Assembly: GCA_902621305.1 (NCBI GenBank)
Contig: CACNLM010000005.1
Location: 38,748 to 102,747 of the forward strand
Length of the DNA: 64,000 nucleotides
Source of the DNA: an uncultured Alphaproteobacteria bacterium
GTDB lineage: Bacteria > Pseudomonadota > Alphaproteobacteria > HIMB59 > GCA-002718135
Direction of reading: 5' to 3'
Below, piece after piece: positions 56,155-64,000 of this stretch; position 1 is the first letter of the stretch, and every line of letters starts with the position of its first letter. The notes under the pieces are model-generated. The model searched no databases. It worked only from the letters and a program-made list of their open reading frames with translations, and was not told where the DNA came from. A program made the translations under genes and the position numbers.

Positions 56155-58131
56155 TTGAATAATTTAAATAATATCAACAATCTTAGACAATTATCAAATT
56201 GTATTAGATTTTTATCAATGGATGCAGTGGAAAAAGCAAAATCTGGTCATCCTGGTATGCCTATGGGTATGGCAGACATCGCAACAATTCTTTATAAAAA
56301 TCATTTAAAGTTTGATCCGAGTGATCCGGAGTGGATTGATAGAGATAGATTAATTATTTCAAATGGGCATGGCTCTATGCTTTTATACTCTTGTTTGTAT
56401 CTAACAGGATATAAAGACATTGACATAAAACAAATTAAAAATTTTAGACAATTACATAATAAAACTGCAGGTCACCCAGAATACGGAAGTGCAGAAGGGA
56501 TAGAAACAACTACTGGGCCTTTGTCTCAAGGTTTAGCAAATGCAGTTGGAATGGCACTAGCGGAAAAAAAATTATCAAATAATTATGGAAAAGAATTATT
56601 CGATCATTACACTTATGTTTTCGCTGGAGATGGATGCTTAATGGAAGGTTTAAGTCATGAAGTGTGTAGTCTCGCAGGACATTTAAAATTAAATAAGCTT
56701 ATTATGTTTTTTGATAATAATTCTATTTCCATAGATGGATCAACAGATCTTTCAGTTTCAGACAATGTGAAAAAAAGATTTGAAGCTTATAATTGGAATA
56801 TAATTGAAATAGATGGTCATAAATATGAGGAAATTGATCAAGCTATAATTCAAGCAAAAAAAAATGATGCTCCAACAATTATATCTTGTAAAACTAAAAT
56901 TGGTTTTGGCTCTCCAAACAAAGAGGGTTCAGCTTCATCACATGGTTCACCTCTTGGTGAAGATGAAATTAGTTTAACAAGAAAAAAATTAGAATGGAAT
57001 TTTTCGCCATTTGAAATTCCAGATGATTTATTACGTGAGTGGAGAAGTTTCTATAAAAGAAATGAAGAATCAAGAAAATCATGGTTGTCAAAAAACAAAG
57101 AATTAATTGAAAGTAAAAATTTTAAAGATAGTTTTTATCAAAAAATTGATCATCAAATTCCAGAAAAACTTAGTGAATTAAAATCTGAGCATTTTAATGA
57201 TAAAACAAATTGTGCTTCAAGAAAATCCAGTGAGCTAACGCTAAATTTAATTTCAAACTATCAAAAAAATCTTATTGGTGGATCTGCTGATCTTACTGGA
57301 TCAAATAACACTAAGGCAAAAGATATGAATGTAATTACATCAAATAATTTTAATGGAAATTATATTCATTACGGCATCAGAGAACATGGAATGGCTGGAG
57401 TAATGAATGGCATTGCTTTGCATAAAGGTTTAATTCCATACGGAGGAACGTTTTTGGTATTTACCGATTATTGCAGACCTTCAATTAGGTTATCAGCTAT
57501 TATGAATATACCAGTTATTTATGTAATGACACATGACTCAATAGGATTAGGAGAAGATGGACCAACCCATCAACCTGTTGAACATCTTGCATCTTTAAGA
57601 TCTATACCAAATTTAACAGTCATTAGGCCTTGCGATATTATTGAAACTATAGAAGCATGGGAATGTGCAATTAAAAATTCTGGACCAACAATCTTAGTAT
57701 TAACAAGACAAAATCTACCAATGTTACAAAAAGATAATCGAAAAGAAAATCTTGTAAATAAAGGTGCTTATAAAATAAGAGATTTTAAAGAATATGATGC
57801 AACAATTTTATCTTCTGGTTCTGAGGTTGAGATTGCTTGCTCTGCATCAAATAAACTTTTTGAAAACAATAATTTAAAGATTAGAGTTGTAAGCATGTCT
57901 TCATTTGAATTGTTTGAGAAAAATGATGATGGTTATAAAAATGAAATTATAGGAAATAAACCTATTTTTGCTATTGAGGCAGGAGTTATAAATGGTTGGG
58001 AAAAATATATTAAAAACGAAAATTTTGTTGGTATGTCAACATTTGGTGAAAGTGGTCCATACAAAGATTTATATAAGCACTTTAAGATAACAGATGATTA
58101 CTTAATTGAAAAAATAATTAAAACTTTATAA
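56155..58131 (+). CDS. tkt: Transketolase
   Basis: A 658-residue thiamine-diphosphate enzyme of the pentose phosphate pathway. The start is TTG at 56155 with AAAGGTAAG just upstream. SMDAVEKAKSGHPGMPMGMAD, GPLSQGLANAVGMA, the ThDP motif GDGCLMEGLSHE...NNSISIDG, and REHGMAGVMNGIALHKG with the catalytic Glu are present. It is followed by gap after 11 bases with AAAGGAG as SD. Confidence 0.96.
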   Translation: MNNLNNINNLRQLSNCIRFLSMDAVEKAKSGHPGMPMGMADIATILYKNHLKFDPSDPEWIDRDRLIISNGHGSMLLYSCLYLTGYKDIDIKQIKNFRQLHNKTAGHPEYGSAEGIETTTGPLSQGLANAVGMALAEKKLSNNYGKELFDHYTYVFAGDGCLMEGLSHEVCSLAGHLKLNKLIMFFDNNSISIDGSTDLSVSDNVKKRFEAYNWNIIEIDGHKYEEIDQAIIQAKKNDAPTIISCKTKIGFGSPNKEGSASSHGSPLGEDEISLTRKKLEWNFSPFEIPDDLLREWRSFYKRNEESRKSWLSKNKELIESKNFKDSFYQKIDHQIPEKLSELKSEHFNDKTNCASRKSSELTLNLISNYQKNLIGGSADLTGSNNTKAKDMNVITSNNFNGNYIHYGIREHGMAGVMNGIALHKGLIPYGGTFLVFTDYCRPSIRLSAIMNIPVIYVMTHDSIGLGEDGPTHQPVEHLASLRSIPNLTVIRPCDIIETIEAWECAIKNSGPTILVLTRQNLPMLQKDNRKENLVNKGAYKIRDFKEYDATILSSGSEVEIACSASNKLFENNNLKIRVVSMSSFELFEKNDDGYKNEIIGNKPIFAIEAGVINGWEKYIKNENFVGMSTFGESGPYKDLYKHFKITDDYLIEKIIKTL

Positions 58132-58142
58132 AAAGGAGAAAT

Positions 58143-59147
58143 ATGAAAGTTGCAATAAATGGATTTGGAAGAATTGGAAAACTTGTTTTTAGAGCTTTAT
58201 TAGAAAAAAATCCTAAAGATATTAATATTGTAGCTATTAATGAACTAGGAAGTGTTGAGAGCAGTGCTCACTTACTTAAATATGACAGTGTTCACGGTAT
58301 TCTTAAAGATGAGATTAGTTCAATCAAAAATGGATTAAAAATAGGTAAACATAAAATTAATTTTTATTCCGAAAGAGATCCAAATAATCTTCCTTGGAAA
58401 TCACTCAAGATAGATGTTGTTCTTGAATGTAGTGGTGTTTTTACTTCAAAAGAAAAGGCGATTTCTCATTTAAATTCAGGAGCAAAAAAAGTTATTATTT
58501 CAGCACCAGCTTCAAATGTAGATTCCACAATTGTTCAAGGTGTAAATAACGATACCATTAAAAAAAATCATAACGTTATTTCAAACGGATCTTGTACTAC
58601 TAACTGTCTTGCTCCTTTAGCTATGGTTCTTGATGAAAAATTAGGAATTGAAAGTGGTTTCATGACAACAATTCATAGTTACACGGGTGATCAAAGAACT
58701 GTTGATCAAACCCATTCTGACTTTAGAAGAGCAAGGGCTGCAGCTGAGTCAATGATTCCGACTTCTACAGGAGCGGCAAAAGCTTTAAGTCTAGTCTTAC
58801 CAAAATTAAAAGGTAAACTAGATGGAACAGCTATTCGAGTACCTACTCCTAATGTTTCACTTATAGATCTTACATTTGTAAGTAAGAAAAAAACTAGCTC
58901 AGAAAAAATTAATTCTATCGTTCTTCAAGCTTCAAAAACTAAAAAATTAAATGGAATTTTAACAACAAACTCATTGCCTCTAGTTTCAATCGATTTTAAT
59001 CATAATTCAAGTAGTTCTGTATTTGATATGAGTCAAACACAAGTTGTCAAAGATAGATTCTGTAGAGTTTTATCTTGGTATGATAATGAATGGGGATTTT
59101 CAAATAGAATGGTAGACACTATGGTTGATCTTAAAAAATTTATTTAG
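58143..59147 (+). CDS. gap: Glyceraldehyde-3-phosphate dehydrogenase, type I
   Basis: A 334-residue enzyme. VAINGFGRIGKLVFRAL begins the NAD domain and SNGSCTTNCLAPLA holds the catalytic cysteine; SYTGDQRTVDQTHSDFRRARAAAESMIPTSTGAAKA and WYDNEWGFSNRMVD follow. The coenzyme loop reads AINELGS, with Glu in place of the usual Asp, as in GapB/Epd-like enzymes, so NADP or erythrose-4-phosphate use is conceivable. pgk and fba do not follow. Confidence 0.93.
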   Translation: MKVAINGFGRIGKLVFRALLEKNPKDINIVAINELGSVESSAHLLKYDSVHGILKDEISSIKNGLKIGKHKINFYSERDPNNLPWKSLKIDVVLECSGVFTSKEKAISHLNSGAKKVIISAPASNVDSTIVQGVNNDTIKKNHNVISNGSCTTNCLAPLAMVLDEKLGIESGFMTTIHSYTGDQRTVDQTHSDFRRARAAAESMIPTSTGAAKALSLVLPKLKGKLDGTAIRVPTPNVSLIDLTFVSKKKTSSEKINSIVLQASKTKKLNGILTTNSLPLVSIDFNHNSSSSVFDMSQTQVVKDRFCRVLSWYDNEWGFSNRMVDTMVDLKKFI

Positions 59148-59545
59148 TGCCTAAAAAAATTTGTTTTGCAGTCTCGACACTAACACAAATTGAAAGTTTA
59201 ATAGAATTTCGAAAATCAAAGTTCAAAACTTCGATTATATTTATAAAATATTTTTTAATTAAAGGTTTTGGGATAGATTGGCTTAGAACGTTAATAAAGC
59301 ATATTAAAAAAAAATATAAAACACACAATATTAAGTTTTTTGTCGACTCAGGCTATGATCAAGGTCTTAGTATATTATTGACTCGCGAAAATATTGATTA
59401 TTTAAAATTAAAAAATAATAAAATCATCTTAAATAAAATTAATCAAATTGCTAAAAAAAATAAGGTTTTATTAAATCCAACTTTTGATGTAGTAGATCTT
59501 ACGAAAATTAAAAAAATACAAAAAAAACTTAATATAAAACTATGA
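59147..59545 (+). CDS. Unknown 132-residue protein between gap and efp
   Basis: I do not recognise a family. The start is GTG overlapping the gap stop (TAGTG), and the end overlaps efp by 4 nt, so it is a real operon member. The sequence alternates beta and alpha segments (KICFAVSTLTQIESLIEFRKS; IKFFVDSGYDQGLSILLTRENIDYLKL) with a basic middle, suggesting a soluble alpha/beta fold. No signal peptide or membrane helix is seen. Confidence 0.75.
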   Translation: MPKKICFAVSTLTQIESLIEFRKSKFKTSIIFIKYFLIKGFGIDWLRTLIKHIKKKYKTHNIKFFVDSGYDQGLSILLTRENIDYLKLKNNKIILNKINQIAKKNKVLLNPTFDVVDLTKIKKIQKKLNIKL

Positions 59546-60111
59546 AAATAGATGGAAATGCAATTAAAGTTGGAAATATTTTAGAGATTAATAACAAACT
59601 TTGGAAAGTTTTGAAAACCCAGCATACTCAACCAGGAAAGGGTGGCGCCTACTTACAGGCTGAACTTAAAGAAATAAGAGAAGGTACTAAAATGAATAGT
59701 AGGTTTAGATCATCAGAAACAGTAGAAAGAGCTATCCTTGATGAAAAAGAATTTCAATATCTTTATGAAGATAATAATAATTTTATATTCATGGATAAAC
59801 AAACTTATGAACAGATAGAACTTGGCTCAGACATATTAACTGAGGATCAATCAAAATTTTTAGTTGAGAATAGTGATATTATTATTAATTTCTACAATGA
59901 AAAACCGGTTGGAATTGACTTGCCTGATACTGTAGAATTAACTGTTTTAGAAACTGAAGGTGTTGTAAAAGGTCAAACAGCTGCTTCATCATATAAACCA
60001 GCGACTTTAGAAAAGAATATTAAAACATCTGTACCTCAGTTTATAGCAGTTAATGATAAAATAGTAATAAGTACAATTGACGGTAGTTATATCGAAAAAT
60101 CTAAAAATTAA
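59542..60111 (+). CDS. efp: Elongation factor P
   Basis: A 189-residue, three-domain tRNA mimic that relieves ribosome stalling at polyproline. KTQHTQPGKGGAYLQAELKEIREGTKMNSRFRSSE includes the tip lysine (PGKGG), the site that is lysylated in some bacteria; no epmA is in the window. The C-terminal signature VIFIDGSYIEK-like KIVISTIDGSYIEK is present. It overlaps suhB by one base. Confidence 0.96.
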   Translation: MKIDGNAIKVGNILEINNKLWKVLKTQHTQPGKGGAYLQAELKEIREGTKMNSRFRSSETVERAILDEKEFQYLYEDNNNFIFMDKQTYEQIELGSDILTEDQSKFLVENSDIIINFYNEKPVGIDLPDTVELTVLETEGVVKGQTAASSYKPATLEKNIKTSVPQFIAVNDKIVISTIDGSYIEKSKN

Positions 60112-60887
60112 TGCAGCCTGCTGTAATAAATATCTTAGAAAAGGCAGTAAAAAAAGCTGGTAAAATGTTATTAAGAGATTTTGGAGAATTAGAAAATTTA
60201 CAAATACAATCTAAATCAGTTGGAGATTTTGTAACAAATGCAGATATTAAAGTCGAAAAAACACTTTTAGAAACTCTAAAATATTATTATCCAGATTATA
60301 CTTACATAACTGAAGAAACTGGCAAAATAAAAGGTGATGACAACACAATTATTATTGATCCAATTGATGGAACATCAAACTTTATTCATGGAATACCTCA
60401 TGTTGGAATAATCGTTGCTAAAATGACAAATGAAGAAATTACAGACGGTGTGATTTATAATCCAATTTTAAACGAATTTTTTTGGAGTTCTAAGGGTAAA
60501 GGTGCGTGGTGTAATAATAGTAGACTTCGAGTGTCAAACAGGCAAATTTTTTCAGATTGCTTGATAGGCACTGGTCTTCCGTTTGGAGAAAGAATTTATA
60601 AAAACTATTTAAGTGAGATTGATGAAATCCTAAAATCATCTGCAGGAATAAGAAGACTCGGTTCTGCAGGCCTTGATCTTGCTTATGTTGCCTCTGGCAA
60701 ATTAGATGGTTTTTGGGAAAAAGATCTAAATTTATGGGATGTTTCAACGGGCATTCTTTTAGTTAAAGAAGCTGGTGGGAAAATTTCTAAAATAGATGGA
60801 AATCAATGGGAAATAAATTCTCGTGATTTAGTCGCTTCAAATAATAAAATTCATAATGAATTAGTTAAAAAACTTACTTTACTTTGA
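60111..60887 (+). CDS. suhB: Inositol monophosphatase family protein (SuhB)
   Basis: A 258-residue Mg-dependent phosphatase. Motifs are GDFVTNADIKVEKTL, ITEETG, IIDPIDGTSNFIHGIPHVG and DLNLWDVSTGILLVKEAGG, the full metal-binding set. SuhB also acts in rRNA antitermination in E. coli. The efp-suhB pairing is common in alphaproteobacteria. Confidence 0.93.
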   Translation: MQPAVINILEKAVKKAGKMLLRDFGELENLQIQSKSVGDFVTNADIKVEKTLLETLKYYYPDYTYITEETGKIKGDDNTIIIDPIDGTSNFIHGIPHVGIIVAKMTNEEITDGVIYNPILNEFFWSSKGKGAWCNNSRLRVSNRQIFSDCLIGTGLPFGERIYKNYLSEIDEILKSSAGIRRLGSAGLDLAYVASGKLDGFWEKDLNLWDVSTGILLVKEAGGKISKIDGNQWEINSRDLVASNNKIHNELVKKLTLL

Positions 60888-60911
60888 AATCTATATAAAT
60901 ATAAGACAGGC

Positions 60912-61139
60912 ATGAAAAAAGATATACATCCAAAATATCATGAAATAAACGTTGTTATGACCGATGGATCTACTTTTAAAACTAGATCTACTTGGGGTAA
61001 AGAAGGTGATACTCTTAAATTAGAAATTGATTCTAAATCTCACCCAGCATGGACCGGTGGTAAGGCTGGTCTTAATGAATCAGAAGGACAGGTTGCAAGA
61101 TTCCAAAAAAGATTTAAAGGTCTTAAAATTAATAAATAA
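60912..61139 (+). CDS. rpmE: 50S ribosomal protein bL31
   Basis: A 75-residue protein starting [29 protein letters not shown] and continuing [19 protein letters not shown], typical of the alphaproteobacterial zinc-free (C-minus) type; no CxxC is present. Its stop codon is immediately followed by the convergent DUF1192 stop with no gap. Confidence 0.95.
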   Translation: MKKDIHPKYHEINVVMTDGSTFKTRSTWGKEGDTLKLEIDSKSHPAWTGGKAGLNESEGQVARFQKRFKGLKINK

Positions 61140-61322
61140 TTATTTAAAAAACTTTTCAGCATTAAGTTTAAAATTTTCCTTCTTTTTTATCTCATCTTGA
61201 ACTCTTAGTATTTCAGTTTGAAGTTCGGAAGTATAATTTTGCAAATCCTCAACACTGAAATCATCCAAATTTAATATTTTAACCGTCTTTTGTTTTTCAT
61301 CAACTTCAAAAAAATCTGTCAT
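61140..61322 (-). CDS. DUF1192 family protein
   Basis: A 60-residue protein from the second ATG (61322); the first, at 61328, adds only two residues. LDDFSVEDLQNYTSELQTEILRVQDEIKKKENF matches the DUF1192 pattern, a short acidic start followed by a helical SVDELxxRIxxLexEIxR segment. It lies next to the DUF1013 gene, the usual partner. Function unknown. Confidence 0.8.
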   Translation of the reverse strand: MTDFFEVDEKQKTVKILNLDDFSVEDLQNYTSELQTEILRVQDEIKKKENFKLNAEKFFK

Positions 61323-61372
61323 AGTCATATTTTATTATATATTATTTTTTGATTATATTATATGAGCCAATT

Positions 61373-61915
61373 ATGAAATATCCTTTAATGCCTAAAGCAA
61401 CAGCAATATGGTTAGTTGAAAATACAGCTTTAACGTTTGATCAAATAGCTGAATTTTGTGGATTACATGAATTAGAGGTTCAAGGAATAGCTGATGGAGA
61501 AGTTGCTGTTGGTATGAGAGGTTATGATCCAATTGATAATAATCAATTAACAAAAGAAGAAATTGAAAGATGTGAAAAAGATGATGCAGCTCGTTTGAGT
61601 CTTATTAAGTCTGATGTAATTGAAGATTTACCGCCAAGAAAAAAAGATTCTAAATATACACCTCTTTCTTTAAGACAAGAAAAGCCATATGCTATTCTGT
61701 GGCTTATAAAAAGATATCCAACTGAATTAAGTAGTTCTCAAATTGCAAAACTTACCGGCTCAACAAAAAATACAGTAGAGGCCATAAGAAATGGTACATA
61801 CAGAGAAGCAGTTCTTGAGGCAAAGAGTCCAATGGATGTTGGTTTATGTACTTATAAGGATCTCGAAAGAACTTTAAATAGAACTAGAACAAAAAAAGTA
61901 GATCAAGAAAATTAA
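61373..61915 (+). CDS. trcR: DUF1013/TrcR family transcriptional regulator
   Basis: A 180-residue protein from ATG 61373 (MKYPLMPKATAIWLVENTALTFDQIAEFCGLHELEVQGIADGE). This is the highly conserved alphaproteobacterial DUF1013 start; the upstream ATG at 61349 adds residues unlike the family. A second helix-turn-helix-like segment (ELSSSQIAKLTGSTKNTVEAIRNG) lies in the C-terminal half. The family is a cell-cycle-linked transcription regulator. The 3' end overlaps DUF2878 by 4 nt. Confidence 0.9.
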   Translation: MKYPLMPKATAIWLVENTALTFDQIAEFCGLHELEVQGIADGEVAVGMRGYDPIDNNQLTKEEIERCEKDDAARLSLIKSDVIEDLPPRKKDSKYTPLSLRQEKPYAILWLIKRYPTELSSSQIAKLTGSTKNTVEAIRNGTYREAVLEAKSPMDVGLCTYKDLERTLNRTRTKKVDQEN

Positions 61916-62424
61916 TTATTTTTTATAACGTAATTTAGATAATATAACATCAAGATCATCCAAAATAATACCATTGAAATAATAAAAATCTGAAAGTTAT
62001 ATATTTTTATAACTCCGATAGGCTCACCAAGATAATAAGTTAAAGGTCCTAAAACTCCACTTAAAATAATTCCTAAAATTTTATAACTTTTAAAAAAATT
62101 AAGAATTTCATCAAAAAGAGTGCTAAAACTAAACCATAAAACAATCATCCATAATGGCAGAGTGCCAAGTTTAGCAATAGTTTCAAAATCGTAAATTTGG
62201 AAATAAACTAATAAAGTATCAAAAAAATATCCTGGAACTGAAATCAAAAGTGAAATCTTAATAAATTTTTGTTTATTATGATTAAAATAAAAATAAGTAG
62301 ATAAGAAAATAATTCCAACCCAAATGCCCAACATAGGATTAGAAAATTTTGTTTCACCAAATACACAGGCTAACCAAGTTAGTTGATAGCCAGTTAAGAC
62401 TAGAAATACTTTTAGTTTTTGCAT
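61912..62424 (-). CDS. DUF2878 family membrane protein
   Basis: A 170-residue protein with about five membrane segments, beginning LTGYQLTWLACVFGETKFSNPMLGIWVG. TLPLWMIVLWFSFSTLFDE is a typical DUF2878 block. It follows cfa and DUF1365, a set seen in lipid-modification and singlet-oxygen-response clusters in other proteobacteria. Function unknown; the context points to membrane fatty-acid modification. Confidence 0.82.
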   Translation of the reverse strand: MQKLKVFLVLTGYQLTWLACVFGETKFSNPMLGIWVGIIFLSTYFYFNHNKQKFIKISLLISVPGYFFDTLLVYFQIYDFETIAKLGTLPLWMIVLWFSFSTLFDEILNFFKSYKILGIILSGVLGPLTYYLGEPIGVIKIYNFQIFIISMVLFWMILMLYYLNYVIKNN

Positions 62425-62426
62425 TT

Positions 62427-63620
62427 CTATTTTTGAATTAAGAAATGAGAAACATCGGTTGAACTATTTGCAAAACCTGTTTCACAATAAGATAGATAAA
62501 ATTCCCACATTCTTTTAAATTTAATATCGAAACCAAACTTTGATAAATCAGTCCAAGATTTTTGAAATTGTTTATTCCACATTTTAAGTGTTTTTGCATA
62601 AGAACCACCGAAACTTAGATTTTCAATACATTTTAATCCAACGTGTTTTGCCGAATATTCAAATTGTTTTTTAGTTGGAAGCATTCCACCTGGAAAAATA
62701 TATTGTTGAATAAAATCTGGTCTGTTTTGATAATCTTTAGCTTTTTTTTCATCAATCGTTATGACTTGTAGCGCAGCCATACCGCCATCGTTGAGAGAAT
62801 TTCGAATTGTATCAAAGTAATTATGCCAGTATTTCTTCCCAACTGCTTCAAACATTTCAATTGAAACAATATTTGAATATTTTTTTTTGATATCTCTATA
62901 GTCTCTGAATATAACTGATACTTTTTCAGACAAACCTTCATTTTGAATTTTTTCAGAAGCATATTCGTATTGTTCCTTAGAAATAGTTATAGCATCAACT
63001 GAACAATTGTAATTTTTCGCTACAAAAGATGAAAACCCGCCCCATCCACATCCAATTTCTAAAGTTTTAGAATTTGAGTCTAATGCTAAAGTTTCAGCAA
63101 TCTTTCTATATTTGTTAAATTGTGCATCTGATAAATTGGTATTATTATTATCAAAAAGAGCGGAAGAATAGGTCATGGTTTTATCTAACCACTTTTCGTA
63201 AAAATTATTTCCTAAATCATAATGATATTTAATGTTTTTTTTACTTTGTGATTTTGAATTGTTATTTAAAAAATGCTTTAATTTCGCAAAAGTAGCAAAA
63301 AAAAGATTAGTATTTATGCTTTGTAAAAAATAACTCTCATTTTTGTGAGAAAGTAGTAATAAATTAGTCAAATCGGTGCTTGAAAAGTAACCATTCATAT
63401 AGGCTTCTGCAAAACCTACAGAACCTTTTTTAAAAATTAAATTTAAAAAATTATAATTATGAATTTTTATACTTGCAGATATATCCTCCTCTTTTCCAGC
63501 AAAAACTCTCTCCTCGCCAGTAGGAAATTGAACTGTTAATTTTCCATATCGAATTTTAGATAGAAAGTTTACTAATAATTTTTCGACAGTTTTATCAAAA
63601 TTTTTTTTAAAAAAATTCAT
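62427..63620 (-). CDS. cfa: Cyclopropane-fatty-acid synthase family methyltransferase
   Basis: A 397-residue SAM-dependent lipid methyltransferase. IKYHYDLGNNFYEKWLDKTMTYSSALF, the SAM loop LEIGCGWGGFSSFVAKNY, SIEMFEAVGKKYW and QYIFPGGMLPT are canonical CFA synthase blocks. It could make cyclopropane or methylated/furan fatty acids. It directly follows the DUF1365 gene (zero gap) and precedes DUF2878. Confidence 0.93.
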   Translation of the reverse strand: MNFFKKNFDKTVEKLLVNFLSKIRYGKLTVQFPTGEERVFAGKEEDISASIKIHNYNFLNLIFKKGSVGFAEAYMNGYFSSTDLTNLLLLSHKNESYFLQSINTNLFFATFAKLKHFLNNNSKSQSKKNIKYHYDLGNNFYEKWLDKTMTYSSALFDNNNTNLSDAQFNKYRKIAETLALDSNSKTLEIGCGWGGFSSFVAKNYNCSVDAITISKEQYEYASEKIQNEGLSEKVSVIFRDYRDIKKKYSNIVSIEMFEAVGKKYWHNYFDTIRNSLNDGGMAALQVITIDEKKAKDYQNRPDFIQQYIFPGGMLPTKKQFEYSAKHVGLKCIENLSFGGSYAKTLKMWNKQFQKSWTDLSKFGFDIKFKRMWEFYLSYCETGFANSSTDVSHFLIQK

Positions 63621-64000
63621 TTAAAAATTACCTTCAAAACTCACTGTATCATTTGGCTTCTTTTTTCGTGCATAATATTTACCGCCTTTGTAAATTATTT
63701 TTAGAGCTTCATAAAGAATTCCAGCCATTACCTTGAAGCCTAAAAGTGGATTATGATATAAAAATTTAAACATATTTTTTGAGTTAAAATCTATAAATTT
63801 GCCATGCTGAGAAGCTGTTAGAACTTTTTTATTATTTTTATCATAAAGATCAATGTTAATATTTATTGTATCTTTTTGCATTCGGTTAAAAAATTTATAA
63901 TTTGCCTCCATTTCTATGAATGGAGATACATAAAACTGCTTTGCACATTCATGAGATAATTTAAAATCTTCAAAATTTACATTTCCTTTAAAAATATAGG
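63621..64000 (-). CDS. DUF1365 family protein, C-terminal part (cut by window edge)
   Basis: The track starts this ORF at an internal Met (63911), but the frame stays open to base 64000. Upstream codons read KQFYVSPFIEMEANYKF, the conserved DUF1365 block, so the gene starts beyond the window. The C-terminus ends just before cfa. DUF1365 genes accompany cfa-like genes in several proteobacteria; biochemical role unknown. Confidence 0.85.
   Translation of the reverse strand, partial: YIFKGNVNFEDFKLSHECAKQFYVSPFIEMEANYKFFNRMQKDTININIDLYDKNNKKVLTASQHGKFIDFNSKNMFKFLYHNPLLGFKVMAGILYEALKIIYKGGKYYARKKKPNDTVSFEGNF

Overview
The window is a dense, AT-rich (roughly 30% GC by eye) bacterial chromosome segment. 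It looks like a streamlined marine alphaproteobacterium. The support is the gene content and order: DUF1013/TrcR, DUF1192, TIGR02186, HisZ next to PurA, EF-P next to an inositol monophosphatase, and an RpoH that follows RluD. Intergenic gaps are very short, start codons overlap stop codons, and convergent genes overlap at their 3' ends. A HIMB59/AEGEAN-169-like or SAR11-like lineage is a guess from composition and style; the sequence alone does not prove it. No mobile element, CRISPR array, rRNA operon or prophage is visible.

1-20.9 kb (minus strand): one long gene-expression superoperon. In transcription order it runs tRNA-Tyr, tRNA-Gly, tuf, tRNA-Trp, secE, nusG, rplK, rplA, L10 leader, rplJ, rplL, rpoB, rpoC, rpsL, rpsG, fusA, rpsJ, rplC, rplD, rplW, rplB, rpsS, rplV, rpsC, rplP, rpmC, rpsQ and rplN (cut by the window edge). 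The tuf copy often found between fusA and rpsJ is absent. rpoB is split by a -1 frame change exactly at an A7 run that forms an in-phase A AAA AAA heptamer, the most striking anomaly in the window.

21-36 kb: rlmB and tRNA-Thr, then a compact formate dehydrogenase/molybdopterin island. It holds a two-subunit NAD-linked formate dehydrogenase (FdsA-like, plus a NuoE-NuoF fusion), a TusA-like sulfur carrier, moeA, mobB, a TupB-like tungstate permease without its ABC partners, fdhD and mobA. Next come a sulfur-anion export group (YeiH family, TauE/SafE, an unknown membrane protein, TIGR02186, a universal stress protein), pyrE and a small nucleotidyltransferase.

35-54 kb: pdxH, fabI, aroC, tlyA, xseB, a DUF6476-like protein, rluD and rpoH. 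They are followed on the minus strand by two envelope/housekeeping operons: cpoB-tilS-ftsH-glmM-hisZ-purA and yebC-nuclease-tolQ-tolR-tolA-tolB-pal. The nuclease is a small PD-(D/E)XK protein in the place where ruvCAB usually lies.

54-64 kb: ymdB, 5-formyl-THF cyclo-ligase, zapA and a DUF4164-like coiled coil, divergent from tkt-gap-orf132-efp-suhB-rpmE; then DUF1192, trcR, and a DUF1365-cfa-DUF2878 lipid-modification group that runs off the right edge. The most useful follow-ups are the rpoB frame change, the nuclease at the ruvC locus, the orphan TupB, and the very tight divergent and convergent junctions.
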